Of a DNA stretch of 64,000 nt, positions 32,993-42,314 are shown in pieces. Numbering within the stretch: position 1 is the stretch's first letter; each line of letters starts with the position of its first letter. Source of the stretch: an uncultured Lachnospiraceae bacterium. Its GTDB lineage: Bacteria > Bacillota > Clostridia > Lachnospirales > Lachnospiraceae. The stretch is taken from the NCBI GenBank assembly GCA_947571775.1, contig CANOZK010000005.1:124001-188000 (forward strand), in the 5' to 3' direction. The notes beneath the pieces are model-generated. The model was not told the DNA's origin and did not search any database. It was given only the letters and a program-made list of their open reading frames with translations. Made by a program: the position numbers and the translations under genes.

Positions 32993-34003
32993 TCATTCCC
33001 AGGGCAGAGCAGGGGATTCTACCTTTTTATCCCTCAGCATCAGATCTTTGACCGCATCGGCAGCCGGTTTATTTTCAAACAATACTCTACATATCTCTGT
33101 AACAATCGGCATTTCAATGTGATACTTTTCTGCCAATCCTTTGGCGGCTTTCGCCGAATACACGCCCTCAACCACCATTTTCACCTCATCCATAGCTTCC
33201 TGCATGGTTCTGCCCTGTCCGATCAGGAACCCGGCCCTGCGGTTTCTGCTGTGTACGCTGGCACAGGTCACGATCAGATCCCCCATACCGGAAAGGCCGT
33301 AAAAAGTCTCCATTCTCGCGCCCATCTTCATACCCAGCCGGCAGATTTCGGCCACGCCCCTGGTGATCAAGGCCGCTTTGGTGTTATCTCCATAACCAAG
33401 GCCGTCTGCGGTTCCAGCCGCCAGGGCGATGACGTTTTTGAGAGCCGCGCCCAATTCCACGCCCAGAATATCCGGCGTGGTGTACACTCGAAATACTGGA
33501 TTCATAAAAATAGACTGAAGGTATTCCGCCGTTTTCTGCGTCTTGGCGGTGACTACGCAGGTAGTCGGAATTTTCCTTCCCACTTCTTCGGCATGGCTGG
33601 GTCCGGACAGCACACCCACGTCTGCCTGGGGAATTTCCTCTTCAATGATCTCACTGAGCGTCATCAGCGTGCTCTCTTCGATCCCCTTTGCCACATTCAC
33701 AATCCGCTGTCCTTTTTCCACAAAGTCCTTTATCTTATGCGCTGTGTTTCTGGTAAACGGCGAGGGAACCGCCAATACCACGACGTCTTTACCCCGCACG
33801 CTGTCTTCCAGATCTTCCGTAAAAAAAATCGTCTCCGGGATTTTTACCCCTGGCAGCTTCGCGCTGTGCTCATGCGTTTGACTGAGCATCTGGATCTCCT
33901 CCGCAAGCGCAGACCAGACCTGCACTTGATGCCTGTTATTGTCCAAAAGTATGGCCAGTGCCGTCCCCCAGCTTCCTGCGCCCAGTATCCCAATTTTTGC
34001 CAT
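32993..34003 (-). CDS. gpsA: NAD(P)-dependent glycerol-3-phosphate dehydrogenase
   Basis: A 336-aa GpsA that makes sn-glycerol 3-phosphate from dihydroxyacetone phosphate for phospholipid synthesis. The dinucleotide motif is GAGSWGTALA at residues 7-16; GPSHAEEVGRK and the catalytic lysine in GAALKNVIALAAG follow. The start at 34003 is set by GGAGGG 6 nt upstream. It directly follows plsY, which uses its product, and ends the DUF512-der-plsY-gpsA unit. Confidence 0.96.
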   Translation of the reverse strand: MAKIGILGAGSWGTALAILLDNNRHQVQVWSALAEEIQMLSQTHEHSAKLPGVKIPETIFFTEDLEDSVRGKDVVVLAVPSPFTRNTAHKIKDFVEKGQRIVNVAKGIEESTLMTLSEIIEEEIPQADVGVLSGPSHAEEVGRKIPTTCVVTAKTQKTAEYLQSIFMNPVFRVYTTPDILGVELGAALKNVIALAAGTADGLGYGDNTKAALITRGVAEICRLGMKMGARMETFYGLSGMGDLIVTCASVHSRNRRAGFLIGQGRTMQEAMDEVKMVVEGVYSAKAAKGLAEKYHIEMPIVTEICRVLFENKPAADAVKDLMLRDKKVESPALPWE

Positions 34004-34020
34004 AGTCAGCCCTCCTGAAG

Positions 34021-34659
34021 TCATTTTTTTGAAAACGTAATTTTACTCTCTGTACCTTTTAAAAGCCTCTGAATATTTTCCCGGTGTCGGTAAACCGCCA
34101 GCAAAAGCAACGCGCCCATCACTACGTACAACTCTATCCGATACGCCTTTTCCAGATGATAGCAGCCCATCCGCCCGAAAACAATGGTTCCGATAAACGT
34201 GGACAGATAAGCGGCCAAAGAACTTACCGAGACATAGTGAAAAAGGAAAAACAAGGCAAAAAATATTACCGCCGCAATCAGAAACAATTTCCAGTCGAAG
34301 GCGAGCACCATGCCTACCGACGCTGCAATTCCTTTTCCGCCTTTAAAGCCCATAGTAATCGGAAAATTGTGCCCCAAGACGCAGCCGGCCGCCCCGTAGA
34401 GCACCAGCAGGGACATCATATCCGGGTGGGTTTTTCCGAAAACAAGCCGGATCACCCATACAGCCAGCACGCATTTCAAACAGTCGCAAAGCAGCGTGAT
34501 AGCCGCCGCTTTTTTGCCCATAGTGCGCAGGGCGTTGGTCGTTCCGGCGTTCCCGCTTCCATGCTCCCGGATATCCATATGGTGCATCTTTCCCAGAAAA
34601 TACGAAGTCTGAAACAAACCAAATAAATATCCGATCAACAAACATATCACACGAATCAT
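34021..34659 (-). CDS. plsY: Acyl-phosphate:glycerol-3-phosphate acyltransferase
   Basis: A 212-aa integral membrane enzyme with about five transmembrane helices. It transfers an acyl group from acyl-phosphate to glycerol 3-phosphate. The conserved loops are EHGSGNAGTTNALRTMG, GHNFPITMGFKGGKG and, near the C-terminus, YRHRENIQRLLKGTE. It overlaps der by 4 nt (the start codon lies in the end of der), indicating coupled translation. Confidence 0.95.
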   Translation of the reverse strand: MIRVICLLIGYLFGLFQTSYFLGKMHHMDIREHGSGNAGTTNALRTMGKKAAAITLLCDCLKCVLAVWVIRLVFGKTHPDMMSLLVLYGAAGCVLGHNFPITMGFKGGKGIAASVGMVLAFDWKLFLIAAVIFFALFFLFHYVSVSSLAAYLSTFIGTIVFGRMGCYHLEKAYRIELYVVMGALLLLAVYRHRENIQRLLKGTESKITFSKK

Positions 34660-35981
34660 GCACCCGCCCCCTTACGCTCACGGATGATAAATCTCAGAGG
34701 AGTTCCCTCAAAACCAAACGCATCCCGAATCCGATTTTCCAGATACCGGACATAGGAAAAGTGCATCAGCTTTCTGCTGTTTACAAAAAGCACAAACGTG
34801 GGCGGCTTCACCGATACCTGCGTCATATAGAAGATTTTCAGCCTTTTTCCCTTGTCGGACGGCGGCTGCTGTAAGGCTACCGCTTCAGTAAGAATCTCAT
34901 TGAGCACCCCGGTCTGCACCCGCAGGGCATGATTTTGGATTACCGCGTCGATGGTTTCAAACATCCGGGAAATCCGCTGTCCAGTCTTAGCCGATATGAA
35001 AATCAGTTTTGCATAAGGCATAAAAGACAACACCTGGCGGATTTGGTCCGTATACCGGTACACGGTTTTATCGTTTTTTTCGACCGCATCCCATTTATTT
35101 ACCGCTATAATCACGCCCTTGCCGTTTTCATGGGCAATGCCTGCGATTTTTGCGTCTTGCTCGGTCACGCCCTCCTCGGCGTCAATGACCACCAGCACCA
35201 CATCCGCCCGTTCTACGGCCGTTACCGCCCGGATAACGCTGTACCGTTCCAGGCTTTCCCGGACTTTACTCTTTCTGCGCAGTCCTGCCGTATCAATAAA
35301 AATATATTCCTGTCCGTTCCAATTTACTTGTGTATCCACGGCATCTCTGGTGGTTCCGGCAATATCCGATACAATGACCCGATCCTGCCCCAAAATTCTG
35401 TTGATAATCGAAGATTTTCCCACATTCGGCTTTCCAATAATGGCGACATGCGGGATCTCCGAGTCCTCCTCTTCCCCAGAGTCTTCTGGAAAACTGCCAA
35501 CAACCCGATCCAGGAGTTCCCCCATTCCCAGCTTGCCTGCCGCCGCAATGGGCAGAGGTTCTCCCATTCCCAGATTGTAAAATTCATAGACATCCATTTC
35601 AAATTTTTTGTCGTCAACTTTATTCACCGCCAGCAACACCGGTTTTCCACTTCTGCGCAGCATATCCGCTACCTTGGAATCCGCGTCCACCAGCCCCTGC
35701 CTGACGTCCGTCATAAACAGGATTACATCCGCCGTGTCTATGGCAATCTGAGCCTGCTCCCGCATCTGGGATAAAATCACGTCGCTGCTCTCCGGCTCAA
35801 TACCGCCGGTATCAACCATGGTAAAATGCCTGCCCAGCCATTCCACATCCGCATAAATACGATCCCTGGTCACGCCAGGGGTTGCCTCCACAATCGAAAT
35901 CTTTTCACCGGCCAAAGCGTTAAACAGTGTGGATTTCCCCACATTCGGCCTGCCCACAATGGCCACGATCGGTTTGCTCAT
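34656..35981 (-). CDS. der: Ribosome-assembly GTPase Der (EngA)
   Basis: A 441-aa tandem GTPase needed for 50S subunit assembly. The first G domain starts with GRPNVGKSTLFN, the second near residue 180 with GKPNVGKSSIINR; each has DTAG/DTGG and NKxD motifs; a KH-like domain closes the protein. The ATG at 35981 follows AAAGGAGAC. The upstream DUF512 gene runs 62 bp into der in another frame, an unusually long overlap. Confidence 0.97.
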   Translation of the reverse strand: MSKPIVAIVGRPNVGKSTLFNALAGEKISIVEATPGVTRDRIYADVEWLGRHFTMVDTGGIEPESSDVILSQMREQAQIAIDTADVILFMTDVRQGLVDADSKVADMLRRSGKPVLLAVNKVDDKKFEMDVYEFYNLGMGEPLPIAAAGKLGMGELLDRVVGSFPEDSGEEEDSEIPHVAIIGKPNVGKSSIINRILGQDRVIVSDIAGTTRDAVDTQVNWNGQEYIFIDTAGLRRKSKVRESLERYSVIRAVTAVERADVVLVVIDAEEGVTEQDAKIAGIAHENGKGVIIAVNKWDAVEKNDKTVYRYTDQIRQVLSFMPYAKLIFISAKTGQRISRMFETIDAVIQNHALRVQTGVLNEILTEAVALQQPPSDKGKRLKIFYMTQVSVKPPTFVLFVNSRKLMHFSYVRYLENRIRDAFGFEGTPLRFIIRERKGAGA

Positions 35982-37350
35982 AAACTTGTCTCCTTTTATG
36001 CTTTCCTCTTGCCGGAGGATGAAGTGCCGCCCAGAGCAGATCTGCTCCAGAAGAATCTGTCACAGCCACCGAAACGCCCAGACGCCGCTCCAGCTCCCCC
36101 ACGCTCCAATCATCCAGAAACACTTCCTCCCCGCTTCTTAACATATTGCAGGGAATCAGAAGCTTCTCTCCCAATACCTGCCCTTGTAATTGTTCCCATA
36201 AATCCCGCCCGGTCAACAGCCCAGACACCGTAATATTTTTTCCAAAAAAACGATTCTCCACAGCAAATACCCGGATATGCACCCGCGGAAATTTCCGGTT
36301 CAGCCATTTCATATACGTATCCAGAAACGGCGCGGCCAAAAGCCCTGTGACAAGGCTGCCCTGAACCTCTCTGTCGTCGCCCTCCTGCTCCTCCAGCGCT
36401 TCCCGAAATTCCTCCTCCAGCAGCCGCAGCATCCCCACGCCGTTTTCCAACTGGGGATAGCCGTCGTACTCCTGCTCGGACGGCAGAGATCGGCCTGCCA
36501 GAAGGTACCATTCGTCGCTGGCATAGACAAAACCCGTACCGCCTCCAGCCCCATCGCTGCGCAGGCGTTTCTGCCATTTTTCGATTCTTTCCAGCACTTT
36601 TTCAGCTTCTTCCCGGCCAAACGGCTGCAAAGGCTCCAAGCCCTCCCGCCAGCGGGTCAGCCCCACCGGAACCACCGAAAGGCTTCTCATATGGGGGCGA
36701 AGCCTGACCAGATCCCGAATCGTCTGTTCCAAAACCTCCCCGTCGTTCCAGCCCTTACAGAGCACCACCTGGCCGTTCAGCTCTATTCCGGCCTGAGCCA
36801 AAAACTCCAGCTTCTCCATTATATCCCCGGCAAAACGATTGCGCAGCATCTTTTTTCGCAGCTCGGGGTCCGTGGTATGAACCGAAACATTGATGGGCGA
36901 AAAATGGTAATGGGCCAATCGCTCCAGCTCCTGTCTGTCCATATTGGTCAGCGTGATGTAATTCCCCTGTAAAAAAGAAAGTCTGGAATCGTCATCTTTA
37001 AAATACAGAGTATCGCGCATCCCTGGAGGCATCTGGTCAATAAAGCAGAAAATACACCGGTTGGAACAAGACTGGTAATCGTCCATCAGTCCGTTTTCAA
37101 ACTCCGCGCCAAGTTCCTCCTCCTCGTCCTTTTCCACTTCATAAAGCCACTGCTCCCCCTCCCGCGTCTCCACCAGCAGTTCCACATATTCTTCTCGCAT
37201 TTCATATTCATAATCGAAAATATCCCGGATTCTGCGTCCATTTATTTCCAGCAGACGATCCCCCGGAGCCAATCCCAGCTCCTCGGCAATGCTGCCCGCC
37301 TCTATGCTTTTGACTTCATGACCCTTACAAACGCTTTTTGCATTTTTCAT
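35920..37350 (-). CDS. DUF512 radical-SAM-like protein with PDZ domain
   Basis: A 476-aa protein: a PDZ-like domain (IAEELGLAPGDRLLEINGR, residues ~20-40), a CxxxCxxC motif (C95, C99, C102) of radical-SAM type, and a DUF512 C-terminal domain. Its reaction is unknown; the family is common in Clostridia upstream of der. The family normally ends soon after the SSGADLLWAAL segment; here about 30 further residues, rich in Lys, Arg, Cys and His, are read from the start of der in a different frame. This tail is probably not functional and could be due to loss of an earlier stop. Confidence 0.85.
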   Translation of the reverse strand: MKNAKSVCKGHEVKSIEAGSIAEELGLAPGDRLLEINGRRIRDIFDYEYEMREEYVELLVETREGEQWLYEVEKDEEEELGAEFENGLMDDYQSCSNRCIFCFIDQMPPGMRDTLYFKDDDSRLSFLQGNYITLTNMDRQELERLAHYHFSPINVSVHTTDPELRKKMLRNRFAGDIMEKLEFLAQAGIELNGQVVLCKGWNDGEVLEQTIRDLVRLRPHMRSLSVVPVGLTRWREGLEPLQPFGREEAEKVLERIEKWQKRLRSDGAGGGTGFVYASDEWYLLAGRSLPSEQEYDGYPQLENGVGMLRLLEEEFREALEEQEGDDREVQGSLVTGLLAAPFLDTYMKWLNRKFPRVHIRVFAVENRFFGKNITVSGLLTGRDLWEQLQGQVLGEKLLIPCNMLRSGEEVFLDDWSVGELERRLGVSVAVTDSSGADLLWAALHPPARGKHKRRQVYEQTDRGHCGQAECGEIHTV

Positions 37351-37420
37351 CCTGATACACCTGCTTTTTGTTTGCTTTCCCTATCATACCAATTTATAGA
37401 TAAAAAAGCAATAAATTTCC

Positions 37421-37449
37421 TTGACTGGCATTGGGGCAAATGTTATAAC
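37421..37449 (+). promoter_or_regulatory. Sigma-A promoter of prs
   Basis: TTGACT (37421-37426), 17-bp spacer and TATAAC (37444-37449), about 37 bp before the GGGAGG ribosome site of prs. The gap to the divergent DUF512 gene holds nothing else. Confidence 0.6.
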
Positions 37450-37492
37450 TGAATAAAAGGGAAATACCAATGATACAATAGGGAGGATCACT

Positions 37493-38665
37493 ATGTCCAA
37501 CATAGAATTACAGGAAAAGCCCATGGCTGTGGCACCGCTGAAAATCGCAGCTCTGGCAGGATGCAAGACACTGGCAAAAGAAGTAGACACGAAGCTTGTC
37601 CGGCTGCGCAGGGAAATGGCAGACCATGACAAATCTGGAATTCAGCTTCCCGGATACAGCCCGGATACGTTTCTCATTGACTGTGAATGTCCCCGTTTCG
37701 GCACCGGAGAGGGCAAGGCCTATATCAACGAATCTGTGCGCGGGGTAGATTTATACATCATGGCGGATATCACCAATTACAGTCTGACTTATACAGTCTG
37801 CGGACACGAAAACCATATGTCCCCCGACAACCACTATCAAGATCTAAAGCGAATCATTTCTGCCGCCAACGGCAAAGCGCACCGGATTAACGTGGTGATG
37901 CCTTTCCTATATGAAGGCAGACAGCACAAACGCACCAAGCGGGAGTCTTTGGACTGCGCAATGGCACTGCGGGAACTGGCGGACATGGGGGTTTCCAATA
38001 TCCTTACCTTTGACGCTCACGATCCCAGGGTGCAGAACTCCATACCCTTAAACGGATTTGACAACTTTTTCCCCACTTACCAATTTCTGAAAGCATTGAT
38101 TAAAAACGTCCCTGATTTCCAGACGGATCCCAGCCACCTGATGATCATCAGCCCGGACGAAGGAGCTATGTCCAGAGCAGTCTATTTCTCTAACATCCTC
38201 GGCGTGGATATGGGCATGTTCTACAAACGCAGGGATTATTCCACCATCATCGGCGGCAAAAACCCTATCGTTGCACACGAATTTCTGGGCGCTTCTGTGG
38301 AAGGAAAAGACGTAGTCATCATCGACGATATGATTTCCTCTGGGGGAAGTATGCTGGATGTGGCAATCCAATTAAAAGAACGCAAAGCCAACCGGGTCTT
38401 TATATGCACCACCTTCGGTTTATTCACAGACGGATTGGAAAAGTTTGATGAATATTATGAAAAAGGGTATATTTACCGGCTGATTACCACTAACTTAAAC
38501 TACCGTGTACCCGAATTGCTGAAACGCCCCTATTATATAGAAGCAAACATGAGCAAATATTTGGCCAGCATTATGAACAACATCAACCATAACATATCTG
38601 TGGAAAAAGTTCGCTCTCATAACGACAAGATTATCAAATTGCTGGAAAAGACAAAAAACCGCTGA
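37493..38665 (+). CDS. prs: Ribose-phosphate pyrophosphokinase (long form)
   Basis: A 390-aa PRPP synthase, longer than the common 315-aa form because of an N-terminal region of about 60 residues, a type seen in Clostridia. It makes PRPP from ribose 5-phosphate and ATP for nucleotide, His and Trp synthesis. The PRPP-binding loop is VVIIDDMISSGGSMLDVA, and VVMPFLYEGRQHKRTKRES carries the catalytic region. The ATG at 37493 follows GGGAGGATCACT. A terminator overlaps its stop codon. Confidence 0.93.
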   Translation: MSNIELQEKPMAVAPLKIAALAGCKTLAKEVDTKLVRLRREMADHDKSGIQLPGYSPDTFLIDCECPRFGTGEGKAYINESVRGVDLYIMADITNYSLTYTVCGHENHMSPDNHYQDLKRIISAANGKAHRINVVMPFLYEGRQHKRTKRESLDCAMALRELADMGVSNILTFDAHDPRVQNSIPLNGFDNFFPTYQFLKALIKNVPDFQTDPSHLMIISPDEGAMSRAVYFSNILGVDMGMFYKRRDYSTIIGGKNPIVAHEFLGASVEGKDVVIIDDMISSGGSMLDVAIQLKERKANRVFICTTFGLFTDGLEKFDEYYEKGYIYRLITTNLNYRVPELLKRPYYIEANMSKYLASIMNNINHNISVEKVRSHNDKIIKLLEKTKNR

Positions 38666-38682
38666 ATCATAGCGGTTTTTTT
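38655..38682 (+). terminator. Rho-independent terminator of prs
   Basis: AAAACCGCT and AGCGGTTTT pair around GAATCAT and are followed by a T-tract. The left arm includes the last codons and stop of prs. Confidence 0.85.
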
Positions 38683-38856
38683 CACACTTTAGATCTTCCC
38701 AATTAATCACTTCTGCAACAGACAACAACTCTGAAACCTCAACAAAAATTCCATCCAAATTCCGGTTCTGCGGTCATACTGGCTCCGAATAATTATGTAA
38801 GGATACAAGTGCGTCAGAAAGAAGAAACCATGCATACAGAAAGGGAGGAAAAGGAA

Positions 38857-39669
38857 ATGCCCATCTCTATCCAAAAGAAGCTAATCGGAATCAACCAAAC
38901 ACCTCTGCGGCGTTCCGCAGCAGATATCCAGTACATCGTGGTACATTACGTCGGAGCGTTAGGCGGGGCGCAGGAAAATATAGATTATTACGCAGGCGGC
39001 AGTCGGAACGCGTCCGCAGATTTCTTTGTGGGCCATGATGGGGAAATTTACCAGGCAGTCGATTATTACCAAGCTTATAGCTGGCACTGCGGCGGCGGTT
39101 TGCAGGGAAACAGCGGGGCTTCTCATTACGGAAAATGCACCAACAAAAATTCCATCGGGATTGAAGTGTGTGTGAAAAAGCGCAGCACAGCCACGATGAA
39201 CGCCACAGACAAAGATTGGTATTTTACAGAACAGACCTATCAGGCCGCCGTGGAGCTTGTCAAACACTTGATGGGAGAACTTAGCATCGACGCAGACCAT
39301 GTCATCCGACATTACGACGTAACCGGAAAAATCTGTCCCAATCCATTTGTTTACAACACAGGCGCCCACACATGGACAGGATTCAAAAAAGCCATTGCAA
39401 GCATAGGAGGAGATTACATGTTTGAAGTAAAGACGGTAAAAAAAGGTGAAACCGGAAATCATGTGCTGTTGGTGCAGGAAATCCTGCGGGCAAGAGGTTT
39501 CAAGGGTAAAAATGGAAAAGACCTGCTGCTGGATAAGACGTGCGACGCCCAGACGGTATACGCCATCAAACAGTATCAAAAAGCCAGAGAAAAGGATTCT
39601 CCAGGTATTATCGGAGCAGTCGATGGGATCGCCGGGCCGAAGACGCTGCGGGATATGATCGCACTATAA
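38857..39669 (+). CDS. N-acetylmuramoyl-L-alanine amidase with peptidoglycan-binding domain
   Basis: A 270-aa protein: an amidase_2 domain (residues ~10-170) with zinc ligands in IVVHYVGA, VIRHYDVTGKICPNP, then a PG_binding_1 domain (~190-270) containing HVLLVQEILRARGF and VDGIAGPKTLRDM. It cleaves the amide between muramic acid and the stem peptide. There is no signal peptide, as in phage endolysins, and no holin or other phage gene is adjacent, so it may be a domesticated lysin or an autolysin freed on lysis. The ATG at 38857 is chosen for GGGAGG just upstream; two in-frame starts further up lack one. Confidence 0.88.
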   Translation: MPISIQKKLIGINQTPLRRSAADIQYIVVHYVGALGGAQENIDYYAGGSRNASADFFVGHDGEIYQAVDYYQAYSWHCGGGLQGNSGASHYGKCTNKNSIGIEVCVKKRSTATMNATDKDWYFTEQTYQAAVELVKHLMGELSIDADHVIRHYDVTGKICPNPFVYNTGAHTWTGFKKAIASIGGDYMFEVKTVKKGETGNHVLLVQEILRARGFKGKNGKDLLLDKTCDAQTVYAIKQYQKAREKDSPGIIGAVDGIAGPKTLRDMIAL

Positions 39670-39694
39670 AGAAAGCAGATTGAATTCAGATAAA

Positions 39695-39722
39695 AAAGCC
39701 AGAGCGCAACAGCCCTGGCTTT
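39695..39722. terminator. Bidirectional terminator between amidase gene and blaR1
   Basis: AAAGCCAG (39695-39702) pairs with CTGGCTTT (39715-39722). On the minus strand the stem is followed by six T, serving blaR1; on plus it would also stop amidase transcripts. Confidence 0.75.
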
Positions 39723-39725
39723 AGG

Positions 39726-41876
39726 TCACCCGCAAGATTGCGCCGAAAACAAAGATGCGTCCTCCAATGCAATCGAAATACTGCCCTTTATATTTCTCAA
39801 AGTGTTATTTGTAGCCCGGAGAAACAGCTTATATTTTCCGGGTTTTACTGGGGGCCCGAAAGTAAAATTCGCAGTACATTTCAAGGGTTCACCTTTTTGA
39901 CGCAGGTTCTTCACAGAATAATAAGTTGTCTTTAAACGTTTGTCCCCAGATTTGGCGAAACCAATCTGCATTCCTTTTCCGGTTTTTGCAGAAACGTCAT
40001 ACCAAATTCTGTCGCCCTTGGATAAGGTATATTCTCCCAGCCAAATAACTTGTTTTTTTGCCACCTTTTTCAGATTGACCGGAATAATTTCCGGGCTGTT
40101 TTCATCGTCCAACTCTTCCTCATCTTCAAATAGTTCAGCCACCTCTGCTTCCGTCATATAGGCAACGCCTGTAATCTCATTATCTGTATCACGCATAATC
40201 TTGATATTTACGGTTCCAGCCGGGTTTGTATCCAGCGTATAAAAGGATTTATCTGGCCGAATGTCCAGAAAGATATTGACCAACTGCCCTTGGTAATAAT
40301 AATTCTTACCCTCCATTGTAACGCCTACCGCCTGATATTTAGCCAACTGCGCTTTTTCCTGTTCCTCTTCCAGTTCATCAAATTCATCGCCCCGATCCAG
40401 CGCGTCGAACAATACGGACTGGAAAGCCCAATCCCCATCTTTCAACGCCCGATCCAGCCAATCTTCCAATTCTGTTTCATCCATACAGTCCGTCAAGGTG
40501 GAAAAGAAAGCAATTTCTTCATCCAAATATGCCTTTTCTGCAAAGTCGTCAAGAAACAAGGCGCCGCTCTCCTCCAATACCTGCACAGCGACGGAGAAAA
40601 AACTAATATCGTTATTGGTATAGAGTTTTTCAAGCCATTCCCTTTGCGCGTTCTCATCCAGCTGGGAGAAAGCAATTTCAAACAACGGCAAACTGCCAGC
40701 CTCATAGTAGCGCTGCGCCTGCGAGGAATAGTCTTTGCTGTGCGTGCCTGTTCCTTCCTGAGTAGCATTTTTGCTCCATTCAGACGCTAACGGCTCATCT
40801 GTTGCCTGGTTGGATGCCGCAGCAGTGGAATAAACCCCGATAAAAGAAGCGCCAAAAATCACGCACAGCGTCAGCACTCCCGTCAAAAGCCGAATTGCCG
40901 TTGACTTCCTCTTAAAATTCATAATCGCACCTAACCTTTCTTTTAATAATTGTTTATTTTCACTTAAAGTGACGGCTCCGAGATTTTCCCTGTATTTTCC
41001 AACTGCGGCCATAGCGTCAAGCAAAGTTTTCCCATAATCCTGCGCATTCTCACACCCCACTTTGGCAAGAACGGCTTCATCACAAGAAAATTCACACGCT
41101 TTTGTAATTTCCCGGCTCATAAAATACACAAGAGGGTTGAACCAATGCAGACAGACCGCAACCTGTACCAGCCATTTATAGAACATATCCCGCCGTTTAT
41201 AATGCGTCAGTTCGTGCAAGGCGATATACCAAAAATCTTTTTCGGAAATATCCGCGCTTGGAAGCACAATGCATGGATGGAAAAATCCGATCAGAAGCGG
41301 AGAAGAAGCCAGTGGATTGCTACATAATTCTACCGGCTTTCTAATGCCTGCCTGTTCTGCAATGACGGAAAGCCGGTCTAAAATCCCAATGTCCGCAATC
41401 GGAACCAATCCAGCGTTGAGATACCGCAGAAACCCCTGATAGACCGTTACTTTTCGTATCAGCATCCCCAGTGCGGCCGCCAGCCAAATCAGCCAGATAT
41501 GATTTGCCAGCACAGACCTAATCTCTTGAAGCGGGCGGACGGTTGTCAAATCTTCTGCCGGACGATTCGCAGTCTCATTGTCCTGTTCTAAACCGGCAGC
41601 AGAATCGGGAACACCTCCTGGAGTATTGAGCGAGGCTTGCCGCGGCAAAGGATCGGTCTGGATTATCGCCCGATCGACAGCTTGGTAAGTTTTCCCCAGC
41701 AGATTTGTTTCCGGCCCAAAAGGGAGCAGCAACCGCAAAAGGACAATGAGCCAAACATAATATTGCCATTGCCGGCTGATTCTATCTTGCAAAAATCGCT
41801 TTCCCAAGAGCAGAAGCGCAATCAGCAAACCGCCGGAAAACGACATGGACAGGAAAATTTTCAAAACCGTGTTCAT
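39726..41876 (-). CDS. blaR1: BlaR1/MecR1-family M56 membrane metallopeptidase
   Basis: A 716-aa sensor-protease. The N-terminal ~330 residues carry transmembrane helices and the gluzincin motif HELTH (221-225) with the distal glutamate in CEFSCDE (~262-268). A helix near 325-350 leads to an outside part of ~365 residues. This lacks the SxxK/transpeptidase domain of true BlaR1. Instead it shows helical repeats (NDISFFSVAV, EEIAFFSTL, DWAFQSVLF) and a C-terminal beta-rich domain. It therefore probably senses something other than a beta-lactam by acylation, and acts by cleaving the BlaI repressor encoded with a 4-nt overlap upstream. Confidence 0.88.
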   Translation of the reverse strand: MNTVLKIFLSMSFSGGLLIALLLLGKRFLQDRISRQWQYYVWLIVLLRLLLPFGPETNLLGKTYQAVDRAIIQTDPLPRQASLNTPGGVPDSAAGLEQDNETANRPAEDLTTVRPLQEIRSVLANHIWLIWLAAALGMLIRKVTVYQGFLRYLNAGLVPIADIGILDRLSVIAEQAGIRKPVELCSNPLASSPLLIGFFHPCIVLPSADISEKDFWYIALHELTHYKRRDMFYKWLVQVAVCLHWFNPLVYFMSREITKACEFSCDEAVLAKVGCENAQDYGKTLLDAMAAVGKYRENLGAVTLSENKQLLKERLGAIMNFKRKSTAIRLLTGVLTLCVIFGASFIGVYSTAAASNQATDEPLASEWSKNATQEGTGTHSKDYSSQAQRYYEAGSLPLFEIAFSQLDENAQREWLEKLYTNNDISFFSVAVQVLEESGALFLDDFAEKAYLDEEIAFFSTLTDCMDETELEDWLDRALKDGDWAFQSVLFDALDRGDEFDELEEEQEKAQLAKYQAVGVTMEGKNYYYQGQLVNIFLDIRPDKSFYTLDTNPAGTVNIKIMRDTDNEITGVAYMTEAEVAELFEDEEELDDENSPEIIPVNLKKVAKKQVIWLGEYTLSKGDRIWYDVSAKTGKGMQIGFAKSGDKRLKTTYYSVKNLRQKGEPLKCTANFTFGPPVKPGKYKLFLRATNNTLRNIKGSISIALEDASLFSAQSCG

Positions 41877-42256
41877 TGTTTCTCTTTCCCTTTCTCAAGC
41901 AGCCTTTTTAACTCTTCGTATTCTTCGTCCGCCAGCAGATCGCCCATAATCAGATTAGAAACCAGACCCTTTGCGCTCCCCTCGTAAATCTTATCCAGGA
42001 AGTTTTTCGTCTGCGCTGTCTGGTATTCTGTTTCCGAAACCAGCGTGGTATATTCGTTGCGGCGTCCAATTTTCTTGGCGCTTAAAAAGCCTTTGTTTAT
42101 CAACCGCGATAAAAGCACAATCAAGGTATTCTTTTGACACGGCCTGCCCCTGGCCGCCAGTCCGTCCATGATATAGGCGAACAACGTCACCTCCTCTGGG
42201 TTTCCCCATACGATTTTCATAATTTCAAGTTCGGCGTCGGATAGTTTCTGTATCAT
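41873..42256 (-). CDS. blaI: BlaI/MecI-family repressor
   Basis: A 127-aa winged-helix repressor: LSDAELEIMKIVWGNPEEVTL, then KNTLIVLLSRLINKGFL as recognition helix and wing, and a C-terminal dimerisation helix pair. It should repress its own operon until BlaR1 cleaves it. The ATG at 42256 follows GGGAGGG. Two copies of a matching dyad lie upstream (42277-42291 and 42300-42314), one over the -10 box. Confidence 0.92.
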   Translation of the reverse strand: MIQKLSDAELEIMKIVWGNPEEVTLFAYIMDGLAARGRPCQKNTLIVLLSRLINKGFLSAKKIGRRNEYTTLVSETEYQTAQTKNFLDKIYEGSAKGLVSNLIMGDLLADEEYEELKRLLEKGKEKQ

Positions 42257-42276
42257 ATTCTTACCCTCCCAAATGT

Positions 42277-42314
42277 ATAACATTATGTTGTTATTTAATA
42301 TAACATAGTGTTGT
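42277..42314 (-). promoter_or_regulatory. Two BlaI operators
   Basis: ATAACATTATGTTGT (42277-42291) and ATAACATAGTGTTGT (42300-42314), centres 23 bp apart. Each is an ACA-N-TGT-type dyad as used by BlaI/MecI repressors. The second overlaps the -10 region of the blaI promoter and the first covers the start region. Confidence 0.75.

Noticed and set aside
33119-34018. 299-aa plus-strand frame opposite gpsA
   Set aside because: Antisense to an intact gpsA; His/Ser-rich translation without any domain.
34929-35774. 281-aa plus-strand frame opposite der
   Set aside because: Shadow of the der reading frame; no start signal and no family resemblance.
36277-36972. 231-aa plus-strand frame opposite the DUF512 gene
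   Set aside because: Antisense shadow with no ribosome site; the DUF512 frame has radical-SAM and PDZ motifs.
38857-39669. A prophage around the amidase gene
   Set aside because: The amidase looks like a lysin, but prs and blaR1 flank it and there is no holin, capsid, terminase or integrase gene.
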